64,000 nucleotides of DNA from Veillonella ratti (GCF_003992115.1 NZ_RQUX01000011.1:1-64000); one strand, 5' to 3'. Numbered from the stretch's first letter, positions 27,509 to 35,617 are shown. Numbers and translations are program-made. The notes: generated from the letters alone by a model not told the origin.

Positions 27509-29392
27509 ATGGTTCAATTAGATGCGAGCTGGTTGCAGCATGTACAAAAGCCCGCGCGATATACAGGCGGCGAATGGAATAGCGTTGTGAAAGATCACAA
27601 AGATATGGATGTTACCATGTGTTTTGGTTTTCCTGACGTATACGAAGTGGCCATGAGTCACTTAGGTATTAAGATTTTATATTCCTTGCTCAATGAATTA
27701 CCCTATGTGGCGGCAGAACGCGTATGCGCGCCGTGGCATGATATGGAAGAAGAAATGCGTAAACGCAACATTCCGTTGTATTCTTTGGAAACGAAGACCC
27801 CGGTTAAGGATTTTGATTTCTTGGCGTTTACCTTACAATATGAAATGAGTTATACCAACATTTTAAACATGTTGGATATGGGCGGTATTCCGTTTTACAG
27901 TAAAGACCGTGACTTGTCCTTCCCACTCATTACGGCCGGTGGTCCTTGCGCGTATAATGTGGAACCGATTGCCGACTTCGTAGATATCGTAAATCTCGGT
28001 GAGTCAGAAGAGCACATCGTTGAAATGGTGGAACTCTACCGTCAAGAAAAAGCGGCCGGCTTCCCGGGCGGCAAAGAAGGGCTCTTGCGCAAGATGGCGC
28101 AGATCCCGGGTAACTATGTGCCGTCTTTATACGAACCGCAGTATACCGAAAAAGGTGACTTCAAAGGCATGAAAGTGCTCGCTGAAGAGGCACCGGCAGT
28201 AGTACAGAAACGTATCATCGAAGACATGGACAACTGTTTCTATCCAACTAAACCAGTGGTACCGTATATTGATGTCGTTCATGACCGGGCCGTGTTGGAA
28301 TTGTTCCGCGGTTGTACCCGTGGTTGTCGTTTTTGCCAGGCCGGTATGTTGTATCGTCCGGTGCGTGAACGTTCGCCGGAAAAATTAGTTCAATTGGCGA
28401 AAGAAATCATTGCCAATACGGGCTATAACGAAATTTCCCTTATGTCTTTGAGCTCCGCCGACTACTCCCGCTTGCCGGAACTGGTTGACATGCTCATGGA
28501 AGAATTTAAGGATAAACAGGTCAGCGTAAGCTTACCGTCCTTGCGTATTGATGCGTTTTCCATTGATATTGCCAAAAAAGTGCAGCAAGTTCGTAAGAGT
28601 GGTTTGACTTTTGCGCCGGAAGCGGGCTCCCAGCGTATGCGTGACGTAATCAATAAAGGCGTAAGTGAAGAAGACTTAATCGCCGCTTGTACGAATGCCT
28701 TTAAATCGGGCTGGAATACGGTTAAACTGTACTTCATGATGGGGCTTCCGACCGAAACGGATGAAGACGTAGCGGGCATTGCTGATTTGGCCTATAAAGT
28801 ACTTGATTTACATCGTGAAATCACGGGCAAACGAAATGGTAAGGTAACGGTCAGCGTATCCTTCTTCGTACCGAAGAGTCATTCCCCATACCAGTGGTAT
28901 GGCCAACAGTCGGTGGAAGAAATTCATCGTAAACAGCAATATTTAAAAACGCTCATCAATAACCGCAATATTTCTTATCATTACCATGATGGGGCTACCG
29001 GTTATATGGAAGCGGTGTTTGCCCGCGGCGATCGTCGTTTGGCGAAAACATTGATTGAAGCCTGGAAATTAGGCTGTAAGTTTGACGGATGGACTGAATT
29101 CTTCTCCATCGATAAATGGATGCAGGCGTTCAAAAATACAGGCATCGATCCTGATTATTATGCCCGTCGCGACCGCGATTTTGATGAACCGTTGCCATGG
29201 GATCATCTAGATGATACTGTTTCTAAGAAATACTTAAAACAGGAATGGGACCGAGCCGTTGAGGCAACCTTGACCCGTGACTGCCGTCGCTTACCATGTA
29301 ACGGCTGTAATGTGTGTCCGGAACTTAATACGGCAATTGTAGATTATCAGGAGGGTGGACGCGTTGAAAAAGTTACGTTTGGCCTTAAGTAA
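27509..29392 (+). CDS. TIGR03960-type B12-binding/radical SAM protein, function unknown
   Basis: This 627-residue protein combines an N-terminal region with a B12-binding-like fold and a radical SAM domain whose CTRGCRFC motif (about residues 271-278) binds the [4Fe-4S] cluster. The C-terminal part has a Cys motif CRRLPCNGCNVC near the end. Its substrate is not known to me. It overlaps the DUF2344 gene, and the two families are often encoded together or fused upstream of RNase G and rplU, which hints at an RNA or ribosome link. Confidence 0.85.
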   Translation: MVQLDASWLQHVQKPARYTGGEWNSVVKDHKDMDVTMCFGFPDVYEVAMSHLGIKILYSLLNELPYVAAERVCAPWHDMEEEMRKRNIPLYSLETKTPVKDFDFLAFTLQYEMSYTNILNMLDMGGIPFYSKDRDLSFPLITAGGPCAYNVEPIADFVDIVNLGESEEHIVEMVELYRQEKAAGFPGGKEGLLRKMAQIPGNYVPSLYEPQYTEKGDFKGMKVLAEEAPAVVQKRIIEDMDNCFYPTKPVVPYIDVVHDRAVLELFRGCTRGCRFCQAGMLYRPVRERSPEKLVQLAKEIIANTGYNEISLMSLSSADYSRLPELVDMLMEEFKDKQVSVSLPSLRIDAFSIDIAKKVQQVRKSGLTFAPEAGSQRMRDVINKGVSEEDLIAACTNAFKSGWNTVKLYFMMGLPTETDEDVAGIADLAYKVLDLHREITGKRNGKVTVSVSFFVPKSHSPYQWYGQQSVEEIHRKQQYLKTLINNRNISYHYHDGATGYMEAVFARGDRRLAKTLIEAWKLGCKFDGWTEFFSIDKWMQAFKNTGIDPDYYARRDRDFDEPLPWDHLDDTVSKKYLKQEWDRAVEATLTRDCRRLPCNGCNVCPELNTAIVDYQEGGRVEKVTFGLK

Positions 29393-30059
29393 GGGCGAAG
29401 AAATGCGATTTTTATCGCACCTGGATTATGCACAGGCCGTGGAACGTATGATTCGTCGTGCTTTTATCAAAATGGCCTATTCGGAAGGTTTTAACCCGCA
29501 TATGAAAATTAGCTTTTCCTCCGCTTTAGCCTTGGGCATTACGGCGGAAGTGGAATATCTTGATATGGATATTCTGGAAGATGATGCCACCGTGGAATCC
29601 ATTATGGAGCGCTTAAACCGGGTTGCACCGCCGGGACTCACCGTAATGTCCGGCCGTGAAATGCCGGATAAGGTCAAAAAACTCATGGCCATTTGTAACT
29701 ATGCGGTCTATGAAGTATCCGGTCCGGTAACGGCCGATGTCAATTGGGATGAACTTTTAAAAGAGTTCAATGATGCGCCGGAAATCGCTTATGAAAAAGT
29801 GACACCGAAGAAAACCCGTACTATCGATGTGAAGCATTTTGTAAAAGAACCGATTACAGCGCGCCTTGACGGTGACCGTGTGACTTTAACCATGGGCATC
29901 GGCATATATCCGGAGGGTACCATGAAACCGGGGGATGTATGGCAACTTGGCCGTGAAAAATACGGTTGGCCTGTAACCGACGGTTACTCCATTCATCGCC
30001 ATGAAATCATGGTGGAACGGGATGGGGAATTATTGTCCCCGTTAGATGTAACGCTATAA
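29364..30059 (+). CDS. TIGR03936/DUF2344 protein, partner of the upstream radical SAM protein
   Basis: This 231-residue DUF2344-family protein begins at TTG 29364 by my reading: AGGAGGG at 29349-29355 gives 8-nt spacing, and the product then starts MKKLRLALSKGEEMRFLSHLDY. The GFNPHMKISFSSALALG segment is the family signature. It overlaps the preceding gene by 29 bp, so expression is tightly linked. Molecular function unknown; fusion of the two families in other genomes suggests a shared reaction. Confidence 0.85.
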   Translation: MKKLRLALSKGEEMRFLSHLDYAQAVERMIRRAFIKMAYSEGFNPHMKISFSSALALGITAEVEYLDMDILEDDATVESIMERLNRVAPPGLTVMSGREMPDKVKKLMAICNYAVYEVSGPVTADVNWDELLKEFNDAPEIAYEKVTPKKTRTIDVKHFVKEPITARLDGDRVTLTMGIGIYPEGTMKPGDVWQLGREKYGWPVTDGYSIHRHEIMVERDGELLSPLDVTL

Positions 30060-30080
30060 GTATAAAGAAAGGAGTTTGCC

Positions 30081-31511
30081 ATGAAACGAATCGTAGCCAA
30101 TGTGATGGCGGAAGAAATTCGTATGGTTGTGTTGGATGAGCAGAATGAGCTGGTAGATACAGCCTTTTATCGTCCCACTCGTGACGAGACCATCAACCAT
30201 ATCTACAAGGGCATAGTGCGCAATGTACTGCCCGGGATGTCGGCGGCGTTCGTTGATATTGGTCTTAAGCAAAATGCGTACCTTAATTTAAAACAAGGTA
30301 AGCAGACTAAGGCTATGGGCAAACTCTTTGTAGGTCAAAATATACTCGTCCAGGTTGTGAAGGAAGAAATGCTCGGCAAAGGGGCGCGCGTCAGTGCCGA
30401 CGTGAGCCTGGCCGGTCGTTTTATGGTGCTTTTGCCTTATTCGGAAGGGCTTCATATTTCCAAGCGCATTACCGATGATAATTTGCGTGCTCAATTAGCT
30501 GATATGGCGGCGCCGTATTTAGCAAATGGTTGCGGTTTCATTCTGCGCACTGCGGCAGCGGAAGCTACGGCGGATGAGCTGCGCGGGGATATGGAATTTC
30601 TTTGGCGTACGTGGCAGCAATTGAAAAATCGCTATAAGGTGGCCAAGGGGGGCAGTGAGCTCTACAGTGATGCGGATTTTTGGTTCCGCGTTATCCGCGA
30701 ATATTTAGGCCATGATGTTAATGAAATTATTGTAGATGACGCCGGGGCTTACGAACGGTTGCAGGAATTGTTGAGTATCACTAACATGACGGATGCCGTT
30801 TCGCTACAGCTCCATAATTCGGCGGAACCTATTTTTAAAGAGTGGCAGGTAGAGTCACAACTTGATACATTGTTAAATTCTACCGTGGATTTACCGTCCG
30901 GCGGTTTTTTGAAAATCGATACGACGGAAGCGTTGACGGTAATAGATGTTAATTCCGGTCATTTTACGGGCCGCTCCGGCACCGCCGGGGAAGTAGCGAT
31001 GGAAGTGAATCGTGAGGCTGCTAAGATGATTGCCAGACAGTTGCGCTTACGCGATATTGGTGGCATCATCGTGTGTGACTTTATAGATTTGCCTAAGAAA
31101 GCACAACGGGATGAATTGGTGGCCTATTTGACACAACTGGTTCGTCAGGATCGGGTGAAAACCGTGGTGTGCGGCATTACCTCCTTAGGGCTCGTAGAAA
31201 TTACCCGTAAACGGGAACGCCAAGGCTTGCAGAGTATTTTATTCGATACTTGTTCCCAATGTGGCGGCACCGGTCAATTATTTTCGGCGGAAACCGTGTA
31301 TTTACAGATTATTCGACGCCTACGGGAATTATATCGAGGCGGCCGTTTGAAATCTAATGTCCTTATTGAAGTCAATGAGGAGGTAAAACAATACTTCACA
31401 AAATCCGTTGTGGCTGATTTGGAAGCTGAATGCAAACGAACTATTAAGGTGGAAGTGCAACCGGCTATGAGCCGGGAAGCATACTCCTTGCTCGCTTTGG
31501 GGGATGAGTAA
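30081..31511 (+). CDS. rng: Ribonuclease G/E family endoribonuclease
   Basis: This 476-residue RNase E/G-type enzyme cleaves single-stranded AU-rich RNA and takes part in rRNA maturation and mRNA decay. It has an S1 domain (about 35-120, YKGIVRNVLPGMSAAFVDIGL), the catalytic DNase I-like domain with VIDVNSGHFTG and CDFIDLPKKAQRDEL, whose two aspartates hold Mg2+, and the Zn-link CSQCGGTG. It lacks the long RNase E C-terminal scaffold, so RNase G is the better name. AAAGGAG precedes ATG. Confidence 0.92.
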   Translation: MKRIVANVMAEEIRMVVLDEQNELVDTAFYRPTRDETINHIYKGIVRNVLPGMSAAFVDIGLKQNAYLNLKQGKQTKAMGKLFVGQNILVQVVKEEMLGKGARVSADVSLAGRFMVLLPYSEGLHISKRITDDNLRAQLADMAAPYLANGCGFILRTAAAEATADELRGDMEFLWRTWQQLKNRYKVAKGGSELYSDADFWFRVIREYLGHDVNEIIVDDAGAYERLQELLSITNMTDAVSLQLHNSAEPIFKEWQVESQLDTLLNSTVDLPSGGFLKIDTTEALTVIDVNSGHFTGRSGTAGEVAMEVNREAAKMIARQLRLRDIGGIIVCDFIDLPKKAQRDELVAYLTQLVRQDRVKTVVCGITSLGLVEITRKRERQGLQSILFDTCSQCGGTGQLFSAETVYLQIIRRLRELYRGGRLKSNVLIEVNEEVKQYFTKSVVADLEAECKRTIKVEVQPAMSREAYSLLALGDE

Positions 31512-31580
31512 ACCATTCGTGCGCTAAGCTTTGTGCGTTGAATCGACCTTTGGCGCGTGACTAATGGATTGTAAAATTTT

Positions 31581-31611
31581 TAAGACTTAGCTTGCTAAGT
31601 CTTATTTTTTT
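31581..31611 (+). terminator. Intrinsic terminator of rng, overlapping the mntP promoter
   Basis: Stem of 10-11 bp (31581-31591 with 31594-31604) and a T-run 31605-31611. The loop and right arm contain the -35 box of the next promoter. Confidence 0.88.
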
Positions 31612-31620
31612 CGATATAAT
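31592..31620 (+). promoter_or_regulatory. Promoter of the interrupted mntP
   Basis: TTGCTA (31592-31597), 17-nt spacer, TATAAT (31615-31620). The short leader (about 40 nt) has no room for a yybP-ykoY manganese riboswitch. Confidence 0.65.
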
Positions 31621-31662
31621 AGTTAGGTTATTGGTTTACCTTTTAAGTGAGGTGCATGTTGT

Positions 31663-32232
31663 ATGTCAATGTGGGAGCTCGTGTTAGTTGCCGTAAGTTT
31701 GGCCATGGATGCGTTTGCAGTGGCTGTAGCTAAGGGCCCTTGTCTCACGAGTCGGGACGATTTAAAAAGAGTAGGAATGCCCCTTTTGTTTGGTGTATTC
31801 CAAATGGCTATGCCGCTTATTGGCTGGGTTATAGGAGCTTAATTGGCGGATAAAATCAATGACTACGATCATTGGATTATTTTTGGCCTACTGGCGTATT
31901 TGGGGATTAATATGATACGCAACAGTAAAAAGGCGGCTGAGGAAGAATCTCATATTATATGCCAACTGGTGAGCTGGCGTGAAATTGTAGTATTGGCCTT
32001 TGCTACCAGTCTTGATGCCTTAGCCATCGGTTTGACATTTGCCTTTATGGACATCAATGTTTGGGGTGCCAGCGGTTTAATCGGCGTGGTTGCATTCCTT
32101 ATCTCCTTGGTGGGGGTCTTTTTGGGGCAACAATTAAAACGATTTTTGGGTGGTCGCGAAGAAGTACTGGGTGGTCTCGTGCTCATTTTAATCGGCTTAA
32201 AAATTTTGTTGCAACATTTACAGATTATCTAG
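31663..32232 (+). pseudogene. mntP: Manganese efflux pump MntP, frame broken by one stop codon
   Basis: The frame from ATG 31663 reads as an MntP/DUF204 pump of 189 residues except for a TAA at 31840-31842 (codon 60). Both Asp motifs are present: SLAMDAFAVAVAKG before the stop and TSLDALAIGLTFAF after it. A CAA-to-TAA change would explain the break (GA-Q-LADKI). The stop lies between helices 2 and 3. TTG follows the TAA at once, with TAGGAG at 31832-31837 just upstream, so the second part (129 residues, 31843-32232) could be translated by restart. Sequencing error is also possible. GAGGTG precedes ATG 31663. Confidence 0.8.
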
Positions 32233-32299
32233 GGCGAGGGCGTAATAGTTTAGCTGTAGTGCTTTAATTGAATTTGAAGAAGCCCTTTTAATTTTTAAG

Positions 32300-32343
32300 A
32301 AGTCAATGACAAAGTATGCATATAAGTCATTGACTTTTATTAT
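32300..32343 (+). terminator. Terminator after mntP, overlapping the rplU promoter
   Basis: Perfect 11-bp inverted repeat AAGTCAATGAC/GTCATTGACTT (32300-32310 with 32326-32336), 15-nt loop, then TTTATTATC. Its right arm includes the -35 box of the rplU promoter, so it might instead act as an operator. Confidence 0.6.
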
Positions 32344-32358
32344 CTAATCATGTAAAAT
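32330..32358 (+). promoter_or_regulatory. Promoter of rplU-prp-rpmA
   Basis: TTGACT (32330-32335), 17-nt spacer, TAAAAT (32353-32358). Near-consensus, as expected for ribosomal protein genes. Confidence 0.8.
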
Positions 32359-32365
32359 GAATTAG

Positions 32366-32475
32366 TCATAGTTTGGGTACGCCCAACTATTGCAGCCGCG
32401 TGGAGAGGTGTGTAAATTTCACTCATCCCGATTCCGGCATGAGAGAATACCGTATTCAGCGAGTTCGAAAACAAG
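32366..32475 (+). ncRNA. Candidate ribosomal protein L21 leader RNA
   Basis: The roughly 120-nt leader of rplU has a strong hairpin (AGT-TGGG/CCCA-ACT, 32370-32388, loop TACG), then a GC-rich segment TGCAGCCGCG and a second stem CTCAT/ATGAG (about 32422-32446). L21 leaders that regulate rplU are known in Firmicutes. I assign it by position and structure; a covariance-model match was not tested. Confidence 0.55.
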
Positions 32476-32486
32476 GAGGTGTCACA

Positions 32487-32798
32487 ATGTACGCAATTAT
32501 TAAAACCGGTGGTAAACAATACCGCGTTGCCGAAGGCGATGTAATTACTATCGAAAAATTGGAAGCAGCTGCTGAAGAATCCGTAACGTTTGACGAAGTG
32601 TTAACTGTAGTTAACGACGGTGACGTTAAAGTAGGCGCTCCACTTGTGGACGGTGCAAAAGTAACAGGTAAAGTACTTGAACATGGTAAAGCGAAGAAGA
32701 TTTTAGTTTTCAAATACAAAGCAAAATCCAACTATCGTCGTCGCCAAGGTCATCGTCAGCCGTTCACAAAAGTTCGCATTGAATCCATTCAGGCGTAA
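32487..32798 (+). CDS. rplU: 50S ribosomal protein L21
   Basis: L21 (103 residues) is recognised by [14 protein letters not shown] at the start, [32 protein letters not shown] near the end (the basic rRNA-binding part). AAGGAGG sets ATG 32487; the frame is open further upstream into the leader RNA but has no ribosome site there. Confidence 0.97.
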   Translation: MYAIIKTGGKQYRVAEGDVITIEKLEAAAEESVTFDEVLTVVNDGDVKVGAPLVDGAKVTGKVLEHGKAKKILVFKYKAKSNYRRRQGHRQPFTKVRIESIQA

Positions 32799-32801
32799 GT
32801 C

Positions 32802-33116
32802 ATGATTAAGATTCATATTCGTCGTAATGAGGCACAACAAATTGTTGCTTGCTCCATTAACGGACATGCCGGCTATGACGAGCATGGCTATGATATCGTA
32901 TGTGCCGCCGTTTCCGTACTGTCTTGTACCGCCATTTTGGGGTTACAATCAGTAGCTGAACAGCAAGGTATTTACGAGAACAGTTCCGGTGAATGTACTA
33001 TTGAATTACAAGGTGCAATCACAGAAAAGGGACAGGCTATATTGGCAACCATGGTTCTTGGCTTCCAAGAAATTGCTCGCCAATATGATGATTTTGTATC
33101 ACTTAGTGAAACATAG
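32802..33116 (+). CDS. prp: Ribosomal-processing cysteine protease Prp
   Basis: Prp (YsxB family, 104 residues) removes the N-terminal extension of L27 in Firmicutes. The catalytic pair H22 and C34 is visible in GHAGYDEHGYDIVCAAVS. It lies between rplU and rpmA, the invariant location. The L27 gene downstream does carry the cleavable extension, so enzyme and substrate are both present. Confidence 0.95.
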   Translation: MIKIHIRRNEAQQIVACSINGHAGYDEHGYDIVCAAVSVLSCTAILGLQSVAEQQGIYENSSGECTIELQGAITEKGQAILATMVLGFQEIARQYDDFVSLSET

Positions 33117-33128
33117 GAGGTGAACGGA

Positions 33129-33413
33129 ATGTTTACTTTTGATTTGCAATTATTTGCACATAAGAAAGGTGTATCCAGTACACGTAACGGTCGCGATAGC
33201 GAATCCAAACGTCTTGGCGTTAAATGTCATGATGGTTCCGTAGTAAAAAGCGGTAACATCATCGTTCGTCAACGTGGTACTCATTTCCATCCTGGCACTA
33301 ATGTAGGTATTGGTAAAGACGATACTTTATTCGCATTAGTTCCTGGTAAAGTTGCTTTCGAACGTGCTGGTCGCTACAACCGTAAAGTTAGCGTATATCC
33401 AGTAGAAGCGTAA
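33129..33413 (+). CDS. rpmA: 50S ribosomal protein L27, with cleavable N-terminal extension
   Basis: This 94-residue L27 begins [24 protein letters not shown]. The FDLQLF-A stretch is the Prp cleavage motif; cutting after F9 leaves AHKKG, the usual mature start that reaches the peptidyl transferase centre. GGAGG (33116-33120) sets ATG 33129; GTG 33120 is in frame but overlaps the ribosome site. Confidence 0.97.
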   Translation: MFTFDLQLFAHKKGVSSTRNGRDSESKRLGVKCHDGSVVKSGNIIVRQRGTHFHPGTNVGIGKDDTLFALVPGKVAFERAGRYNRKVSVYPVEA

Positions 33414-33430
33414 GCTGAATCGAATATACA

Positions 33431-33460
33431 AAAGCCCCTGATTTTGTCAGGGGCTTTTTT
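33431..33460 (+). terminator. Intrinsic terminator of the rplU-prp-rpmA operon
   Basis: Perfect 10-bp stem AAAGCCCCTG/CAGGGGCTTT (33431-33440 with 33448-33457), T-run to 33460. Confidence 0.93.
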
Positions 33461-33622
33461 GCGCGCAATTTTAAGATGGTACAGTCCTTTTTATATAATA
33501 GGAAGGTAAGCCCTGAAAAAGCCCTTTATACGCGCTAAATAGACATAGTAATGAGAAAATTCGATGAGCATCAAACATCAATCAAATAATGCTAAATACG
33601 TGCCTATTAGGTGGTGTTTATG

Positions 33623-33651
33623 TTTTCAAAAGTGGAGAAAAGGTGTATAAT
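33623..33651 (+). promoter_or_regulatory. Promoter of the hydG transcription unit
   Basis: TTTTCA (33623-33628), 17-nt spacer, TATAAT (33646-33651). Predicted start near 33658, which puts the whole structured leader in the transcript. Confidence 0.6.
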
Positions 33652-33676
33652 ATAAGACATATTCAAGAGATTCAAT

Positions 33677-33787
33677 ATAGAAGAAGTAAAGTGCATAGTA
33701 AGTATGCTTGACCTGAATAGACAACCGAAGTGTGGGTTGTCATTGAGCTCGTACTTGGGAAAGGACGAGGGCACAGGACTTCTCTAT
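33677..33787 (+). ncRNA. Structured four-way-junction leader RNA of hydG, class not recognised
   Basis: A closing stem P1 (ATAG-A-AGAAGT 33677-33687 with ACTTCT-CTAT 33778-33787) encloses three hairpins: GCATA/TATGC (33693-33697 with 33703-33707), GACAACC/GGTTGTC (33720-33726 with 33735-33741) and CTCGT-A-CTT/AAG-G-ACGAG with a GGGA tetraloop (33748-33769). The hydG ribosome site AAAGGAG (33797-33803) follows 10 nt later. The 3' strand of P1 can instead pair with GAG and AAG at 33793-33800, partly masking that site, so a translational switch is plausible. By eye I do not recognise TPP, SAM, cobalamin, FMN, purine, glycine or T-box consensus. Confidence 0.55.
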
Positions 33788-33809
33788 GGTATGAGCAAAG
33801 GAGACCAGT

Positions 33810-35225
33810 ATGTACGATGTAAAATCTTCTAAAGCAGAAGAGTTTATTAACCACGAAGAGATTCTTGATACGTTGGCCTATGCGGAAGCGAATAAAGAAA
33901 ATCGTGAGCTGTTAGATCAAATTTTGGCAAAAGCGGCGACCATGAATGGGTTAAATCACCGTGAAGCGGCTGTTTTATTGGAATGCCCGTTGCCTGAATA
34001 TAAAGATAAATTATTTGCTTTGGCTAAAGAGATTAAACGCAAAATTTACGGCGATCGCATTGTATTGTTCGCCCCTTTATACTTGTCCAACTACTGTGTA
34101 AACGGCTGCGTATATTGTCCGTATCATGCAAAGAACCGTCATATTACCCGTAAGAAATTGACACAGGAACAGGTTCGAGAAGAAGTGTTGGCTTTGGAAG
34201 CGATGGGCCATAAACGTATCGTTATCGAATCCGGTGAAGATCCCGTAAACAATCCGTTGGAATACATTTTGGAATGTATTAAAACGATTTACAGCATTAA
34301 GAATAAAAACGGCGAAATTCGTCGTGTTAACGTAAATATTGCAGCTTGCGAAGTGGAAGATTACAAGAAACTTCACGAAGCCGGTATCGGTACTTACACC
34401 TTGTTCCAGGAAACATACAACAAAGAAAACTACGAAAACTTGCATCCACATGGTCCTAAGAGTAACTACGCGTACCATACGGAAGCCATGGACCGTGCCA
34501 TGAAAGGCGGCGTTGATGACGTAGGTATCGGCGTATTGTACGGTCTTGAACATTACCGTTACGATTTCGTGGGCTTGTTGATGCATGCAGAACACTTGGA
34601 AGCTGTATTCGGCGTAGGTCCTCATACAATCAGCGTACCGCGTATTTGCCCGGCTGATGACATCGATGTAGATGATTTCAGCAATGCTGTGCCGGATGAT
34701 ACGTTTGAAAAAATCGTAGCCCTTATTCGTGTATCCACACCATATACCGGTATGATTATGTCCACTCGTGAAAGTCAGCGCATGCGTGAACGCGGCTTGG
34801 CTCTCGGTATCTCGCAGATTAGCGGTGGTTCTCGTACCAGCGTAGGCGGCTACAAAGAAGAATTACCGGAAGACAACTCCGCACAGTTCGATACCAGCGA
34901 CCGTCGCAGCCTCGACGAAATCGTTGACTGGTTGTTGGAACTCGGCTATGTGCCTAGTTTCTGTACTGCTTGCTATCGTGCGGGCCGTACGGGCGACCGT
35001 TTCATGGCCTTGGCAAAGAGTGGCCAGATTCATAACTGCTGTCAGCCAAACGCGTTGATGACCCTTAACGAATACTTGCTTGACTATGCAACGGATGAAA
35101 CAAAAGCAACCGGTGAAGCGGTCATTGAAAAACAGCTAGACCTTATTCGCAATGAAAAGGTAAAAGAAGCATCTGCCAACTACATCAAACAGATGGAACA
35201 CGGCGAACGGGACTTCCGCTTCTAA
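33810..35225 (+). CDS. hydG: [FeFe]-hydrogenase maturation radical SAM protein HydG
   Basis: HydG cleaves tyrosine to supply CO and CN ligands for the hydrogenase H-cluster. The 471-residue protein has the radical SAM motif C96-x3-C100-x2-C103 (CVNGCVYC) and the HydG-specific C-terminal site C385-x2-C388-x22-C411 for the second, Fe-bearing cluster. That second site separates it from ThiH. No hydE, hydF or hydrogenase gene is in the window, so it stands alone here. It has its own promoter, a structured leader and a terminator. Confidence 0.94.
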   Translation: MYDVKSSKAEEFINHEEILDTLAYAEANKENRELLDQILAKAATMNGLNHREAAVLLECPLPEYKDKLFALAKEIKRKIYGDRIVLFAPLYLSNYCVNGCVYCPYHAKNRHITRKKLTQEQVREEVLALEAMGHKRIVIESGEDPVNNPLEYILECIKTIYSIKNKNGEIRRVNVNIAACEVEDYKKLHEAGIGTYTLFQETYNKENYENLHPHGPKSNYAYHTEAMDRAMKGGVDDVGIGVLYGLEHYRYDFVGLLMHAEHLEAVFGVGPHTISVPRICPADDIDVDDFSNAVPDDTFEKIVALIRVSTPYTGMIMSTRESQRMRERGLALGISQISGGSRTSVGGYKEELPEDNSAQFDTSDRRSLDEIVDWLLELGYVPSFCTACYRAGRTGDRFMALAKSGQIHNCCQPNALMTLNEYLLDYATDETKATGEAVIEKQLDLIRNEKVKEASANYIKQMEHGERDFRF

Positions 35226-35250
35226 GAATTACTTTCAAAGCGATATAAAA

Positions 35251-35275
35251 AATAGGAGATTCCGATTCTCCTATT
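35251..35275 (+). terminator. Probable terminator of hydG
   Basis: Perfect 9-bp stem AATAGGAGA/TCTCCTATT (35251-35259 with 35267-35275), 7-nt loop. The following sequence is AT-rich but without a strong T-run. Confidence 0.6.
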
Positions 35276-35378
35276 AATTGTTGAACATGTATGGCAGAGT
35301 CATCAATAATTAAAATATTTGAATAAGAATTTTGTCATTTAAAAGTTTATTTAACATGAGCTATTAAGTGAAAATGAT

Positions 35379-35422
35379 AAAGAAAGAGCGATTATATAAT
35401 GATAATTGCTCTTTCTTTTTTT
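35379..35422 (+). terminator. Second terminator-like hairpin in the hydG-recJ gap
   Basis: Perfect 11-bp stem AAAGAAAGAGC/GCTCTTTCTTT (35379-35389 with 35408-35418) followed by T to 35422. The 18-nt loop holds an AT palindrome with TATAAT. The gap 35226-35617 has no protein gene; this hairpin could end an unannotated short transcript starting after 35275. Confidence 0.6.
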
Positions 35423-35617
35423 ATAATATATAATCAAGAAAAATGAAAAAGAGGTTTAATTTAATAGGGTAATGGTGTATAATAAAATAAATTGAGAATG
35501 ATAATACAGTATTTAACAGTAGGAAATCACAAATTGAGATTGATATTCGATTAAGTGATTTTATACATGCGCTAAACAGATAAATTGATGATAAGCAGAT
35601 GATAAGTGAGACGACAT

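Noticed and set aside
31611-31662. yybP-ykoY manganese riboswitch before mntP
   Set aside because: The leader is only about 40 nt and shows none of the fold.
33414-33809. tRNA or small protein gene in the rpmA-hydG gap
   Set aside because: No tRNA T-arm/anticodon pattern fits and no ORF with a ribosome site is found; the gap is explained by a terminator, a promoter and the structured leader.
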